In this document: in pieces, positions 10,756-19,379 of the stretch
Layout of the letters: each line of letters begins with the position of its first letter
Position numbering within the stretch: the first letter of the stretch is position 1
Assembly: GCA_002887195.1 (NCBI GenBank)
Contig: PJAB01000227.1
Location: 1 to 33,266, forward strand
Direction of reading: 5' to 3'
Length of the DNA: 33,266 nucleotides
DNA from: Chrysochromulina parva
Taxonomy: Eukaryota > Haptophyta > Prymnesiales > Chrysochromulinaceae
Notes under the pieces: model-generated
What the model was told of the DNA's origin: nothing
Databases searched by the model: none
Seen by the model: the letters and a program-made list of their open reading frames with translations, nothing else
Translations under genes and position numbers: made by a program

Positions 10756-10888
10756 AGCCTTGGAATGAGTACTATGGTGATGAGCATGGAACAGAACTGT
10801 ACCGGTAGGGTTCGTCAGGGATAATTCTCCGATATCTCACCGGACCGACGAGTCACATCATACAAATTCCGTCATCGTGATCAAGGCT

Positions 10889-11737
10889 TCAATGCCGCCC
10901 GAGGGTGAGCCACTGAGGGCCCAGCACGCGAGCCAGGGCCGGCGGGATCGGGATCAGGTCCGACGGCACGTCCCTCATGTACTCAAGGTAGGCCGCCCCT
11001 TTGGTACGCAGCTGCCGGTCCTCGAGCAGCTTGATGGAGATGAGGAGGAAGAGGCTCGTGATCCCGGCTGGACCGATCCATGCTAGCCCACCCGGCCCGC
11101 CCGATCGCGCACTCAAGAACCACAGGCCCCACCACCACGACGCCTCCGCGAAGTAGTTTGGGTGCCGGCTCCACAGCCACACCCCTCGGTCGATGACTGG
11201 CGCCGTCGTGACCATCCGCCGTTCTCGTTGGAAGGCATCCATCTGTAAGTCGGCGGTCGCCTCGAGCGAGATCGCTCCTAGCGACACGCAGGCGGCGGCA
11301 GCGTCGAAGACGTCGAGCGCGTGCGTCTCGAGGAGCGCGTCGTAGAGCGACAGGCATCCGCCGAACATGAAGATGGACTGGCCGAGGAAAACGGAAAAGA
11401 AGCTCACCCACCAGAAGTGGCTTCCGAACTGCTGTCGCATGTCGGTGTAGCGCCAGTCCTCGTGCCCGATACCACCGCGCGAGACGAAATTGTACGTGAG
11501 TCGCCCGCCCCACAGCGCAACGAGCGCGCAAGTGAGCGCGCGCCTGGCAAACAGTCCGCCGTGCGGGTCCCTGGCGATGATCAGCGCGCACTGCAGCAGC
11601 GGCCATCCCGACCAGATGAAGTCGACCGGCCACGTCTTTCCCAGTCGCAGAGACACGAGCCAGAGCAGCACGCAGATCGAGAGCAGAGTCAATGCGTCGG
11701 CGGCCACGTCCTCCGTTGGGTCGGCGGACTCGGGCAT
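10889..11737 (-). CDS. DUF1295 / steroid reductase-like membrane protein
   Basis: 282 aa from ATG 11737 (MPESADPTED), with at least five hydrophobic segments. The C-terminal half carries the hallmark SRHPNYFAEASWWWGLW, then a long membrane stretch and a KLLEDRQLRTKGAAYLEYMR segment, matching the DUF1295 family related to 3-oxo-5-alpha-steroid 4-dehydrogenases and isoprenylcysteine methyltransferases. Members sit in internal membranes and are thought to reduce lipid or steroid double bonds with NAD(P)H; the substrate is unknown. Length is normal for the family and no intron is needed. It converges on the unknown gene at 10174. Confidence 0.85.
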   Translation of the reverse strand: MPESADPTEDVAADALTLLSICVLLWLVSLRLGKTWPVDFIWSGWPLLQCALIIARDPHGGLFARRALTCALVALWGGRLTYNFVSRGGIGHEDWRYTDMRQQFGSHFWWVSFFSVFLGQSIFMFGGCLSLYDALLETHALDVFDAAAACVSLGAISLEATADLQMDAFQRERRMVTTAPVIDRGVWLWSRHPNYFAEASWWWGLWFLSARSGGPGGLAWIGPAGITSLFLLISIKLLEDRQLRTKGAAYLEYMRDVPSDLIPIPPALARVLGPQWLTLGRH

Positions 11738-11892
11738 CGCATGCACACGTTCCCTCGATTGCGGTTCGAGGTAAAAAGTCAGCTACTCTGCTGTGAAATA
11801 TTGCGTTCATACTTGATTCGACTTGATTTGTCTTGCATGCATACGAGTTCGAAAGTAAGCTCGAAAACCAAGATGTCGCTAGGCACAAGAGG

Positions 11893-13338
11893 ATGGCGGC
11901 CTCCTGTCCCGTGAGGGTGCCGCCGGCGTGCCAGACTAATGCTAGCGCGTCCATCCCTTACGATCGTGAGCGCCACCTCGCATCATCGCAAAACGTCCGA
12001 GCCTTTGCGCACCCATGGATGTTCGTGCCAGCTGCTATCCGCCCTGACGATGGCTGGCTGCCGGTGATTCGCACGCTGCAGCACCCAGAAAGGTGCTCAC
12101 AGTACATGCTCATTGAAGACGACATGTCACGCGCGGGCCTTGGTTTCACCGGCCGGCTGCTCGCATCGGCGCTCCTGCTCGCCATTCGACATGGCCGCGT
12201 GCTCCTGGAAGTGCCTCAGGTCAACGAGACCTCGAGGACACCGTTTGGTCGCTGGTGCGATCAGCCGCCGTATACACTCCAGTGCGCCTTCGAGCCTTGG
12301 ACGAACTGCCCACTACCCCCAAGCGATCGTGACGTCGTGGTGTTTGAGACGGAGTGCAACTGCCTGAGGTCTGGACGGCCGTTTGAGCATGCCAGCAGCT
12401 GCACGAGGAATGTGGAAAAGAGCCATCATCACGCAAAGATGCGCGCCGCGGAGGAGTTCGGCCGGGTTTCGTCAGGCACACCGCGGCCACCGCAGGAGTT
12501 TCACGACCGCGGCCGCTGCCTGCTGCACCATAAGGCAGCGGTGATGCGAGTCAAGCTGAGCTCCATCTACCGAATGCGATTCCTGTATGAGAGCCCCGGG
12601 GATGCCGCGTTCAGCGTGCTTCGTGCCGCGCAACGCTACCTGTTCGAGCCTCGCCCATGGGTGCGTGCCCTCGCACGCTGTGTCCAACGGCAGTTTGGGC
12701 TCCGCTCGGGCGGCTTTGTGAGCGTTCACATCCGCGATTCGCCCGAGAAGAGGGCGGAGGCTGCCCGCGCGTTCAAGCGCATGCCCCCTGTAAGCGCATA
12801 CATCCGGCTCACTCAGCTCGTGCTCAACGCGACGGGGCTCCGCCAGGTGCTGTTGCAGACTGCGAGCCCTCGGGCTCTGGGCACATTTCTTGCGTGGGCG
12901 GCCACCGCCAATGTGAGCGTGAGCTATACAGACAACCCTCGCGAGGAAGGGGATTCATGGGGTGGCTGGAAGGCTGACGACCATTCCACACCGACCGCAG
13001 TGGCGGCCGTGAACCTGCACCTGGCCTCCAGGGCGGCCGTCCTCATCTCGCCTTCACCTTCCCTGAGCCTCTGGACGACTCTCCTGATGCACTTGATGGG
13101 CTATGACTCGAGTCCGAACGCAACAGGCGTCCCGCGAGTCGGAGGCGGCTTCACGCCCTGGCAGAGCGCCGACCTAGGGGAGGCCTTCTTCAACTGCTAC
13201 CCGCGCGCCAGCAACCTGATCGCGGTCGTGCGCGCTGCGGCTTTCGTCACCCCACTGGCCTCCCTCATAGAGGAGCGCATGTGGAATGAGAGCGCGAGAG
13301 GCGGCTGTACAGGTAGGGCGCGATCACGCATTGGCTAG
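11893..13338 (+). CDS. Fucosyltransferase-like glycosyltransferase (GT23-type resemblance)
   Basis: 481 aa from ATG 11893; an in-frame ATG at 11833 would add 20 residues. There is no obvious N-terminal anchor, so the start could be wrong or an upstream exon missing. The segment around GLGFTGRLLASALLLAIRHG followed by RVLLEV resembles the nucleotide-sugar domain entry of alpha-1,6-fucosyltransferases. FVSVHIRDSPEKR with a downstream SAYIRLTQ resembles their HVRRTDK site, though the second Arg of that pair is Asp-Ser here. A VLLQTASPRAL segment corresponds to the VFLASDD region. Many cysteines and NAT/NVS/NES sequons fit a Golgi-lumen protein. The fold assignment is by eye; exact activity is unknown. 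Confidence 0.6.
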   Translation: MAASCPVRVPPACQTNASASIPYDRERHLASSQNVRAFAHPWMFVPAAIRPDDGWLPVIRTLQHPERCSQYMLIEDDMSRAGLGFTGRLLASALLLAIRHGRVLLEVPQVNETSRTPFGRWCDQPPYTLQCAFEPWTNCPLPPSDRDVVVFETECNCLRSGRPFEHASSCTRNVEKSHHHAKMRAAEEFGRVSSGTPRPPQEFHDRGRCLLHHKAAVMRVKLSSIYRMRFLYESPGDAAFSVLRAAQRYLFEPRPWVRALARCVQRQFGLRSGGFVSVHIRDSPEKRAEAARAFKRMPPVSAYIRLTQLVLNATGLRQVLLQTASPRALGTFLAWAATANVSVSYTDNPREEGDSWGGWKADDHSTPTAVAAVNLHLASRAAVLISPSPSLSLWTTLLMHLMGYDSSPNATGVPRVGGGFTPWQSADLGEAFFNCYPRASNLIAVVRAAAFVTPLASLIEERMWNESARGGCTGRARSRIG

Positions 13339-13487
13339 AAGCGAAAGGGCTGTTGCCCGCAACCGCGGGGGGACGAAAAAAGAGGTTCTTATGAACTTTA
13401 TCCCGCCTCTATCCTTTTCCTTTTTTGGTCATACGAACTCCGATGTTCTGATCACATGCAAACTTGCTGAAGACGCGCGCGACGTTC

Positions 13488-15860
13488 ATGGCGGCCGTGC
13501 AGCTCGCGACGCACCTCGGTCCCGTGGACGCGCTAGACTTTGGCTGCGCCGGGGCGCCTCTCGTCCTGTGCATACAGGGCAAGAGCGCCAACCTAGACGT
13601 CATCACAGAGTGGGAGCCAGCTGCCCGTGAGTTGGCCGCAGTGGGTCTGCGCGTGCTGCTGCCTAACCTGCACTCGAATGCCGCCACGAAGCCCGGCTTC
13701 ATGGCAAGCGTGGACACGGAGAAGCTACTCCTGGGCATCTACGAGCATGCGGGTGCCACAAGCGCAGTCATCATGGGCAAGTCATGGGGCGGCGGTGAGG
13801 CCGTGGCATTTGCCGCCGCTCACCCGATGATGGTGCGCATGCTGGTGCTGGTTGCGCCGTCGCTCACGGACACTTCTTTGATCGCCAGGATCGCGCGGCT
13901 GCCGGCAGTGCTCTTTTGGGCGCGCGACGACCCTGTCAGGAGCTTCGGGCTCTCGCAGCTGTACGTGGACGGCATGGCGGATGTGGTCCTGCACGCCGTG
14001 CCTCATGGCGGCCACCAGGTGCTCGATGAGTACCTGCCCACCCTGTGCACCGCAGCGTCCGACGCGCTGTGGGCGCCACCAAAGCGGCTGCACCGCGCGA
14101 CACACGTCGGCCGATTCGTGCGCGTCGAGCCTCTCGAGGCAGAAAGGCATTGCGACGAGCTCTTTGCAGCCTTCCAAGACGATCCAAGCCACAGCCGTTG
14201 GGCGTACAGTTTCCAGAGCGGCTTCTCAAGTCGCGAGGAGCTGTGGGCGTACCTCGCGAGCCTCGAGGCCGGCACGGGCGCCTACTTCGGCGTGTAAGTC
14301 GACCTTGCGAGCGACGGGCCATTGATTGCCTCTGATTGCACCTCATCCTATCTGCGTGCCCCCGTCATCAGGTAAGTCGACCTCGCGAGCGACGGGCCAT
14401 TGATTGCCTCTGATTGCACCTCATGCTATCTGAGTGCCCCCGTCATCAGGTAAGTCGACCTCGCGAGCGACGGGCCATTGATTGCCTCTGATTGCACCTC
14501 ATGCTATCTGAGTGCCCCCGTCATCAGGTACGTCGACCTTGCGAGTGGCACCGCGGCGGGTCTTGGCGCGCTGATGAGCGTCGCTCCAGAGGGAGGCACC
14601 GCGGAGATTGCGGAGATCATGATCTCGCCGAGGATTGCAGGCGCCGCCGCGGGCACCGAGGCGATGATCCTCCAGATCCGCGAGGCATTCGCGTGCGGCT
14701 ACCGTCGTGTCGAATGGTCGTGCGATCCTCACAATGAGCCCGCCATGCGGGCTGCGCAGCGACTCGGCTTTACGTATGAAGTCACCTTCCGCCAACGGTT
14801 CGTCCTAAAGGGTCGCACGAGCGATCAGGCAGTGTTCTCCATCACGCGCCCGGAGTGGCCCGCCATCGAGCGCTGCTATTGTGCATGGCTCGATCCGAGC
14901 AACTTTGGCATCGTGGCCGGAGGCATCGGTGAAAGCTTTGGTAAAGGCGTGGGTGAAGGCGTGGGATTATCGAGCGCGCCCGTAACGGCGCCTGCCGAGG
15001 CCGCCACACTCTTCAACAGACAGAAGACCAGCCTGAGCGGCATGACGGCTCCGCTGCTGAGCGCGACGCCTCCGCGGACCAACTGGCAGGCCCCCGTGTG
15101 GCAAGTGCACGACTCTGCTGCCGTTAGCATGCCCATCGGCCTGCCTGCCGTCAGCATACCCATCGGGCCTCAACTGGCTTCCGACTGGAAGCCGCCGCCG
15201 TCGCCGGTCCGACTGACGCTACGCGGCGCCCGTGTGGCATGCGTGCCGCTTGCTTTGGAGCACGCGAGCGCACTCCACGCCGCCTATGCCGGCGCGGGCG
15301 ACGTGCACTGGACATTCCTCTCGTACGGTCCGTTCGACTCGCCGGCGGCGCTCGGCGCATGGCTCGGTCCACAGACGACGAGCGCCGACCCGCTCTTCTT
15401 CGCGCTCGAAGTGAACGGCGTCGCCCTCGGCCTCGCCGCCTTCCTCCGCATCGCCGCCGCGCATGGATGTCTTGAGATAGGCCATCTGAGCTTCGGGCCG
15501 CAACTGGCTCGCACGCCGCCCGCGACCGAGGCGCTCTTCCTCATGCTCCAGTGGAGCTTTAGCAACGGCTACCGGCGCGTTGAGTGGAAGTGCAACGCGC
15601 GCCACGTGCGCTCACGCGCAGCCGCCCTGCGCCTTGGCTTCGTCTTCGAAGGCGTGACGCGCCAAGCCACAGTCGTCCGACAGCGCAACCGTGACACGGC
15701 GTGGTTCTCGATCCTTGACGCCGAGTGGCCTCGAGTGGGCGCGGCGCTCTCGGCGTGGCTCTCGCCGGCCAACTTCGACAGCGAGGGGCGACAGCGCCGC
15801 CGTCTGGAGGAGATTCGGGCCGGCATGGAGCCAGATGGGGGCTCATTGCTGCGCACTTGA
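13488..15860 (+). CDS. Alpha/beta hydrolase-GNAT-GNAT fusion, one repeat-built intron
   Basis: Exons 13488-14293 and 14528-15860 give 712 aa from ATG 13488. Residues ~10-200 form an alpha/beta hydrolase with nucleophile motif GKSWGG (Ser99), candidate Asp147/148 in ARDDP and His176 in PHGGHQ. Residues ~205-400 and ~490-685 are two RimJ/RimL-like GNAT acetyltransferase domains; both contain GYRRVEW(S/K)C followed by an RLGF helix. The intron falls inside GNAT-1: without splicing the frame stops at TAA within the donor GTAAGT, leaving half a domain, while the next frame starts with the missing half. Splicing in phase 2 gives AYFGVYVDLASG, which aligns with the second domain's FFALEVNGVALG. GNATs transfer acetyl groups from acetyl-CoA; substrate unknown. 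A Pro/Ser-rich linker with two MPIG/IPIG repeats joins the GNAT units. Confidence 0.8.
14294..14527 (+). repeat. Intron made of three exact 78-bp tandem units
   Basis: Units begin at 14294, 14372 and 14450, each starting GTAAGTCGACC and ending CCCGTCATCAG. The downstream exon at 14528 starts with GTACGTCGACCTTGCGAG, a fourth copy of the unit's first 18 bases with one change. Any unit's donor can in principle pair with any unit's acceptor, and each unit is a multiple of three. Units 2 and 3 are almost identical and unit 1 differs by a few bases. Confidence 0.85.
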
Positions 15861-15984
15861 TTCTCGCGCACTTGATTCTCTCCGACACTTGTGCGGTTGT
15901 GGTCTGTGTTACATGTACAGCCTCGAGGGTACAGCCGAACGTACCGATGAAGAGCTCGTATAATAATCCACCGCGGGTGCGTGA

Positions 15985-16263
15985 TCAGTGCGCAAACTTC
16001 TGCTGCATCGGGAAATGAATCAGTTTGGCTGAAACGAACGGCCGAAGCCGAGTTCGGTGGATAGCAGAGGGCCGACGGGGGGGGCCGCCGATGCGCCGAA
16101 TGAGCTCAGATACTATGCTCTCGTCCTGCAAAATAAACGTCAAGGTCGAACCGTGCTCGCTTGCGCTGGTGAAGATTTCAGTGTGAGAGGAGAGCTTTGC
16201 GGCCGGGACGTGACCCGCCTGCAACGTTTTCGTCTCGAACGTAGGTTTCGTCGATTTCTCCAT
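15985..16263 (-). CDS. Possible small hypothetical protein
   Basis: 92 aa from ATG 16263 (MEKSTKPTFETK), or 112 aa from an in-frame ATG at 16323. Composition is balanced and protein-like around SEHGSTLTFILQDESIVSEL, with less GC bias than the spurious frames nearby. I recognise no family; it may be one exon of a larger gene. It would be divergent from the weak plus-strand frame at 16381. Confidence 0.35.
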   Translation of the reverse strand: MEKSTKPTFETKTLQAGHVPAAKLSSHTEIFTSASEHGSTLTFILQDESIVSELIRRIGGPPRRPSAIHRTRLRPFVSAKLIHFPMQQKFAH

Positions 16264-16380
16264 GACAAGAACGTCTCGAACGGAAGCGCGTGTGTTGCAG
16301 GACATCCAGAAATGCGAGCTCATGTGCTGGCCGACCGGAGCGAGACGTGCGCTTCACTAGCTAAGGTGTGCACCTCTCCA

Positions 16381-16854
16381 ATGGACGATACCGACGTGGC
16401 GACATCGTGCTCCGGCTCGACCCCGCCCATGTCGAGCGATGACGAACCGCATGCACTCCGGGCCCTGCTCAGCTCTTACGCAAGGCACTTGCGGTCTCTG
16501 CAAGTGCTCCAGGTGGCCGGTTGGCACGCCCTGGAGACGTGCCGCCTCAAGTGCGAGCAGCATGCCACCAAGTCCAGGCTAGGCCACAAAAAGGCGGCGC
16601 CGCCTACGTGCATCCCTTCACTCCCGCAACCACGGCGGCGGCCCCAACACCGTCGCACGTCTCCACAACGATTGAGACCCCACGCAGTCAATGAGCGTCT
16701 GGACAGCTGCGACCTCGACTCAGATGACGACGGGCTTGAGCCTCTTCCGATGTCTGAGAGCGGCGTGCGGCAGATTGTGTGCGGTAAGAAGAAAACGAAA
16801 ACGCTCCGCGCACGGGCACGCTGTGCGCGCCCTTCAATCAAAGTGACAGATTAG
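16381..16854 (+). CDS. Possible hypothetical protein, basic/acidic low-complexity
   Basis: 157 aa from ATG 16381 (MDDTDVATSC); an in-frame ATG at 16312 would add 23 residues. A helical middle (ALRALLSSYARHLRSLQVLQ) is followed by a Pro/Arg-rich stretch, an acidic DSDDDG patch and a Lys/Arg-rich tail, like a nuclear protein. No domain is recognised. The frame upstream of 16312 looks non-coding. Confidence 0.4.
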   Translation: MDDTDVATSCSGSTPPMSSDDEPHALRALLSSYARHLRSLQVLQVAGWHALETCRLKCEQHATKSRLGHKKAAPPTCIPSLPQPRRRPQHRRTSPQRLRPHAVNERLDSCDLDSDDDGLEPLPMSESGVRQIVCGKKKTKTLRARARCARPSIKVTD

Positions 16855-17015
16855 TATTTAGGATCTTGAGCTACCACCTTAATTGATTCTAGACTTATTC
16901 GCGCGGTCCCACAATGCGTACGGCGCCGGCGTCAGAGGCAGCGTCACAGCGTTCGCCGTCTTAGGCTCAGCGAGGCGGTGACGATCCATGTGACGATCGG
17001 ATATTTGTGCTGGTC

Positions 17016-17864
17016 TCAGATCCGCTCCAGCCTTTCGGGCCAGTTGACGCCATCCACAGTCGGCCCCGACCCTCGCAAGGGCACAAGCCACCAGATCGCC
17101 TTGTGGCCAAAGACCTGCTCCCAGTTCGCGCGGCGGCCGACGTCCCATCGGGAGGCGATCGGGTCGATTGTTGTGCCGTTGCGCAAGACGAGCCGCACGT
17201 GGTACACGAGGAAGACGAAGAGAACGACGCAGGTGGCCATGTCGAAGAGCGTAGTGTACACCTCGAGCGAGAGCTGCCTGAGCTGGCCAGCGCCGCTGTA
17301 CAGACTGTACAGGAACAGCGCCGGCGACACGAAAACCATAACCGAAGACATGAGCGACGGATGGCCGTCCTCGCCGCCGCCACGGCCACCGGCGGACGGT
17401 AAAAGGGGAGTGGCGCTCGACTTGACGAGATAGTCGTGGAGCGAGAGTGAGCCCCCCACAGCCGTCAGCAGCGAACCGTACAAGAGCAGCAGCACAAAGT
17501 ACTTGCGGTTGTGCAAGCCAATCGGCACGCCAAGCCAGCCACAGAAGTGGTCGAAGCCGAGGACAAGCTCGTCGTCCCAGAGGCGCGCCCGCGGAGGCAG
17601 CGAGACACCCGTGCGTTTGCACACCTCGGCCATAGGGTTGACGGAGTCGTACCACGCTTGCGGCGGCCCTTGTGCACGGCTGAACGTGACCTGCCACCAT
17701 GACAGCGCAAAGAGCGCCAGCAGGAGGTGCGAGGAAGCGAACACGCCCACGCTCCACGGCGGCGAGCGCCACACCGCGTGCTGCACGTAGTTGAACGCGA
17801 CGAAGACCCAGATGAGCAGGTGGCTAGCCACGGCGAGGGCGCGGCCGCGCCAGACCGACTTCAT
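17016..17864 (-). CDS. DHHC-like palmitoyltransferase family member lacking the zinc-binding Cys
   Basis: 282 aa from ATG 17864; the frame continues 13 codons upstream to a GTG. It has 4-6 transmembrane segments in the DHHC arrangement. The core reads FDHFCGWLGVPIGLHNRKYF (DHFC at residues 105-108), matching the DHHCPW...NCVG...N..YF block. The C-terminal side keeps TTID (normally TTxE) at ~231-234 and an ANWEQVFG segment like the family's Asn-containing motif. The six to seven Cys/His of the two zinc sites before DHHC are missing (PPRARLWDDELVLG instead of PPRSHHC..C..C). DHHC enzymes attach palmitate to cysteines through the DHHC cysteine, which is present. This may be a divergent enzyme or a non-catalytic relative. 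The frame is intact, so not an obvious pseudogene. Confidence 0.75.
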   Translation of the reverse strand: MKSVWRGRALAVASHLLIWVFVAFNYVQHAVWRSPPWSVGVFASSHLLLALFALSWWQVTFSRAQGPPQAWYDSVNPMAEVCKRTGVSLPPRARLWDDELVLGFDHFCGWLGVPIGLHNRKYFVLLLLYGSLLTAVGGSLSLHDYLVKSSATPLLPSAGGRGGGEDGHPSLMSSVMVFVSPALFLYSLYSGAGQLRQLSLEVYTTLFDMATCVVLFVFLVYHVRLVLRNGTTIDPIASRWDVGRRANWEQVFGHKAIWWLVPLRGSGPTVDGVNWPERLERI

Positions 17865-18016
17865 GAAATGTGTGTGAAAGGCCTTGTGAATGACCGATAC
17901 CACTCGAGCGAGGCAACTTCACAAGACCCCATGCAAAGCTCGGGGCTTTGAAACTTGTGGTTTCACATTCACTCCTTTGCACCGGGACCGCAAAGGTGCC
18001 TTTCCCTCTGTGACCG

Positions 18017-18643
18017 ATGCACGAGCAGCAGTTCCAGGCGACCGTCCCAATGGGCCTGAATCCGGGGGATCAGTTCCAGATAATGACCCCATCGGGCCCG
18101 GTTACTCTCTCAGTGCCGCCGGGCCACCCGCCGGGAAGCTCGTTCATGTTCAGCATGCCCGCGATGGCCCAACCGATGGCCCCGGTGGCCCAGCCGGTGG
18201 GCCCGGTCATGGGGCAGCCGGTCATGATGGGTGCGCCCTATGGGCAGCAGCCGTATGGGCAGCAGCCGTATGGGCAGCAGCCGTATGGGCAGCAGCCGTA
18301 TGGGCAGCAGCCGTATGGTGCGCCGCCACCCCAGATCATTATGCAGGCTCCCCCCGCTCCTATCGTGATCAATCAGCAACCGGGGTTCTCGGTGGCGGTT
18401 CCGCCCCCAGGCGCGCCGCCCGGCGGCGTCTATCAGGAGGAGACTTTCATCGGCTGCACCACCCTCATCATCTGCCTCCTCTTACTCTTTTTCTGCTGGC
18501 CAGCTACCTGCGTCCCATTCTGCTGCCCGTGCGACCAGCGTGTGGTTTACATCCACGGGGGAACTAAGTACGTGCGCTCGGGCGAGATCGTGCCGATGGG
18601 GGCCGAGTGCTGTGGCTATCCATGCGGAGGGCCCGCCCAGTAA
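18017..18643 (+). CDS. Pro-rich protein with YGQQP repeats and Cys-rich hydrophobic C-terminus
   Basis: 208 aa from ATG 18017. The N-terminus has two copies of a Pro/Gly-turn motif (VPMGLNPGDQFQI and VPPGHPPGSSFMF) that I associate with repeat proteins of marine algae. Five YGQQP repeats follow, then PPPGAPPGGVYQEETFIG. The end is a hydrophobic, Cys-rich membrane-associated segment with FCCPCDQRVV and a short C-tail with CCGYPCGG. This layout resembles small tail-anchored Cys-rich proteins of the LITAF/BRI3 kind, but the Cys spacing is not a clear match. From 18398 its 3' half is repeated nearly exactly at the end of the gene at 19380. Confidence 0.75.
   Translation: MHEQQFQATVPMGLNPGDQFQIMTPSGPVTLSVPPGHPPGSSFMFSMPAMAQPMAPVAQPVGPVMGQPVMMGAPYGQQPYGQQPYGQQPYGQQPYGQQPYGAPPPQIIMQAPPAPIVINQQPGFSVAVPPPGAPPGGVYQEETFIGCTTLIICLLLLFFCWPATCVPFCCPCDQRVVYIHGGTKYVRSGEIVPMGAECCGYPCGGPAQ
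18239..18318 (+). repeat. 15-bp coding tandem repeat (YGQQP)
   Basis: Five perfect copies of the unit TATGGGCAGCAGCCG encode YGQQP. A diverged sixth copy (TATGGTGCGCCGCCA) follows. Perfect identity at DNA level points to recent expansion or slippage. Confidence 0.95.
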
Positions 18644-19278
18644 GGCGCTCTGTGCGACGTGTGCGGATCGATCACGCGCATGCGAATGGGAGCCGCTGGG
18701 TTTCCTGGAGGAGGCATTGAGGCCGCGAGACGGCGACGAGACAGCATGTGAGAGCCTGCACCTTCAGTCAGTTCATCTCGCCGATGTGTCCAGAATTTGA
18801 GATCGGTTGAAGAGTGCAAGTGGGAAAACCTGACATCCTCTAGAGTCTAGTGTGTGCTGTCGCAACGCGGAACAAACCGCGAAACGGTCAGCTCAGATTA
18901 ACTGAGAAGTCGCATTATATATCGCACCGCCTTCGCCCAGACGGCTAATTGAGCTTGACCCTCCGGCCTCACCCTGCTGCTCGGTCGCGGGTCGGCTTTC
19001 TTGAGAAAAGCCCTACAAGGTGTAACCGTTAGCTCACTCAGTCGGAATCGAGCAATCGACCCGCACGCGAAACACATACTGTCGCTGCGGTCGCATCCCG
19101 GTGGCGATTCACCCATCGTTGGTGCTTCCTTGCGAAAAGGTCAGTTAATCGACAAACGGACACGCGAACGCCGACCGCTTTCCCTCTCACCACTTTCACA
19201 GCAAACTCGTTTTCAATGCTCGCGTGCGTGGAGGTCCCGTACCTCGAGACGGAGTGTGGCAGGCGCGTGTGTGTGGCC
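18398..19278 (+). repeat. Segmental duplication, copy 1
   Basis: The copy starts inside the Pro-rich gene at GTTCCGCCCCCAGGC and runs through its 3' end, 3' flank and the presumed upstream region of the next gene, ending after GTGTGTGTGGCC. It matches copy 2 (20052-20981) with scattered substitutions and small indels, including the non-coding part, so it is DNA duplication and not protein convergence. Confidence 0.9.
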
Positions 19279-19379
19279 TCCGTCCATTGCGATAGCGGCC
19301 CTCGTGCTTGGGGATCCGGAGAGCGTGCACGTTGTGTGTTTCACAGCAGCAGCACACGAAGGGTTCTTGGCGGTCTCTG
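18644..19379. other. Intergenic region within duplication copy 1
   Basis: 736 bp with no convincing gene. It holds the 3' flank of the Pro-rich gene and the presumed 5' region of the next. A short hairpin, GGCTTTCTTGAGAAAAGCC (19 nt, near 18991-19009), and a repeated GAAAAGGTCAGTT element near 19133 are preserved in copy 2. Confidence 0.6.

Noticed and set aside
10983..11954. Minus-strand 323-residue frame overlapping the DUF1295 gene
   Set aside because: Arg/Ala-rich shadow of the DUF1295 frame with no domain features.
14478..14527. Start of a separate GNAT gene within the repeat
   Set aside because: The peptide before YVDLASG is encoded by the third 78-bp unit and ends at CATCAG, and the GNAT domain would lack its first half; splicing to the hydrolase exon explains both.
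18239..18318. CRISPR-like array
   Set aside because: The 15-bp repeats have no spacers and encode YGQQP in an open frame.
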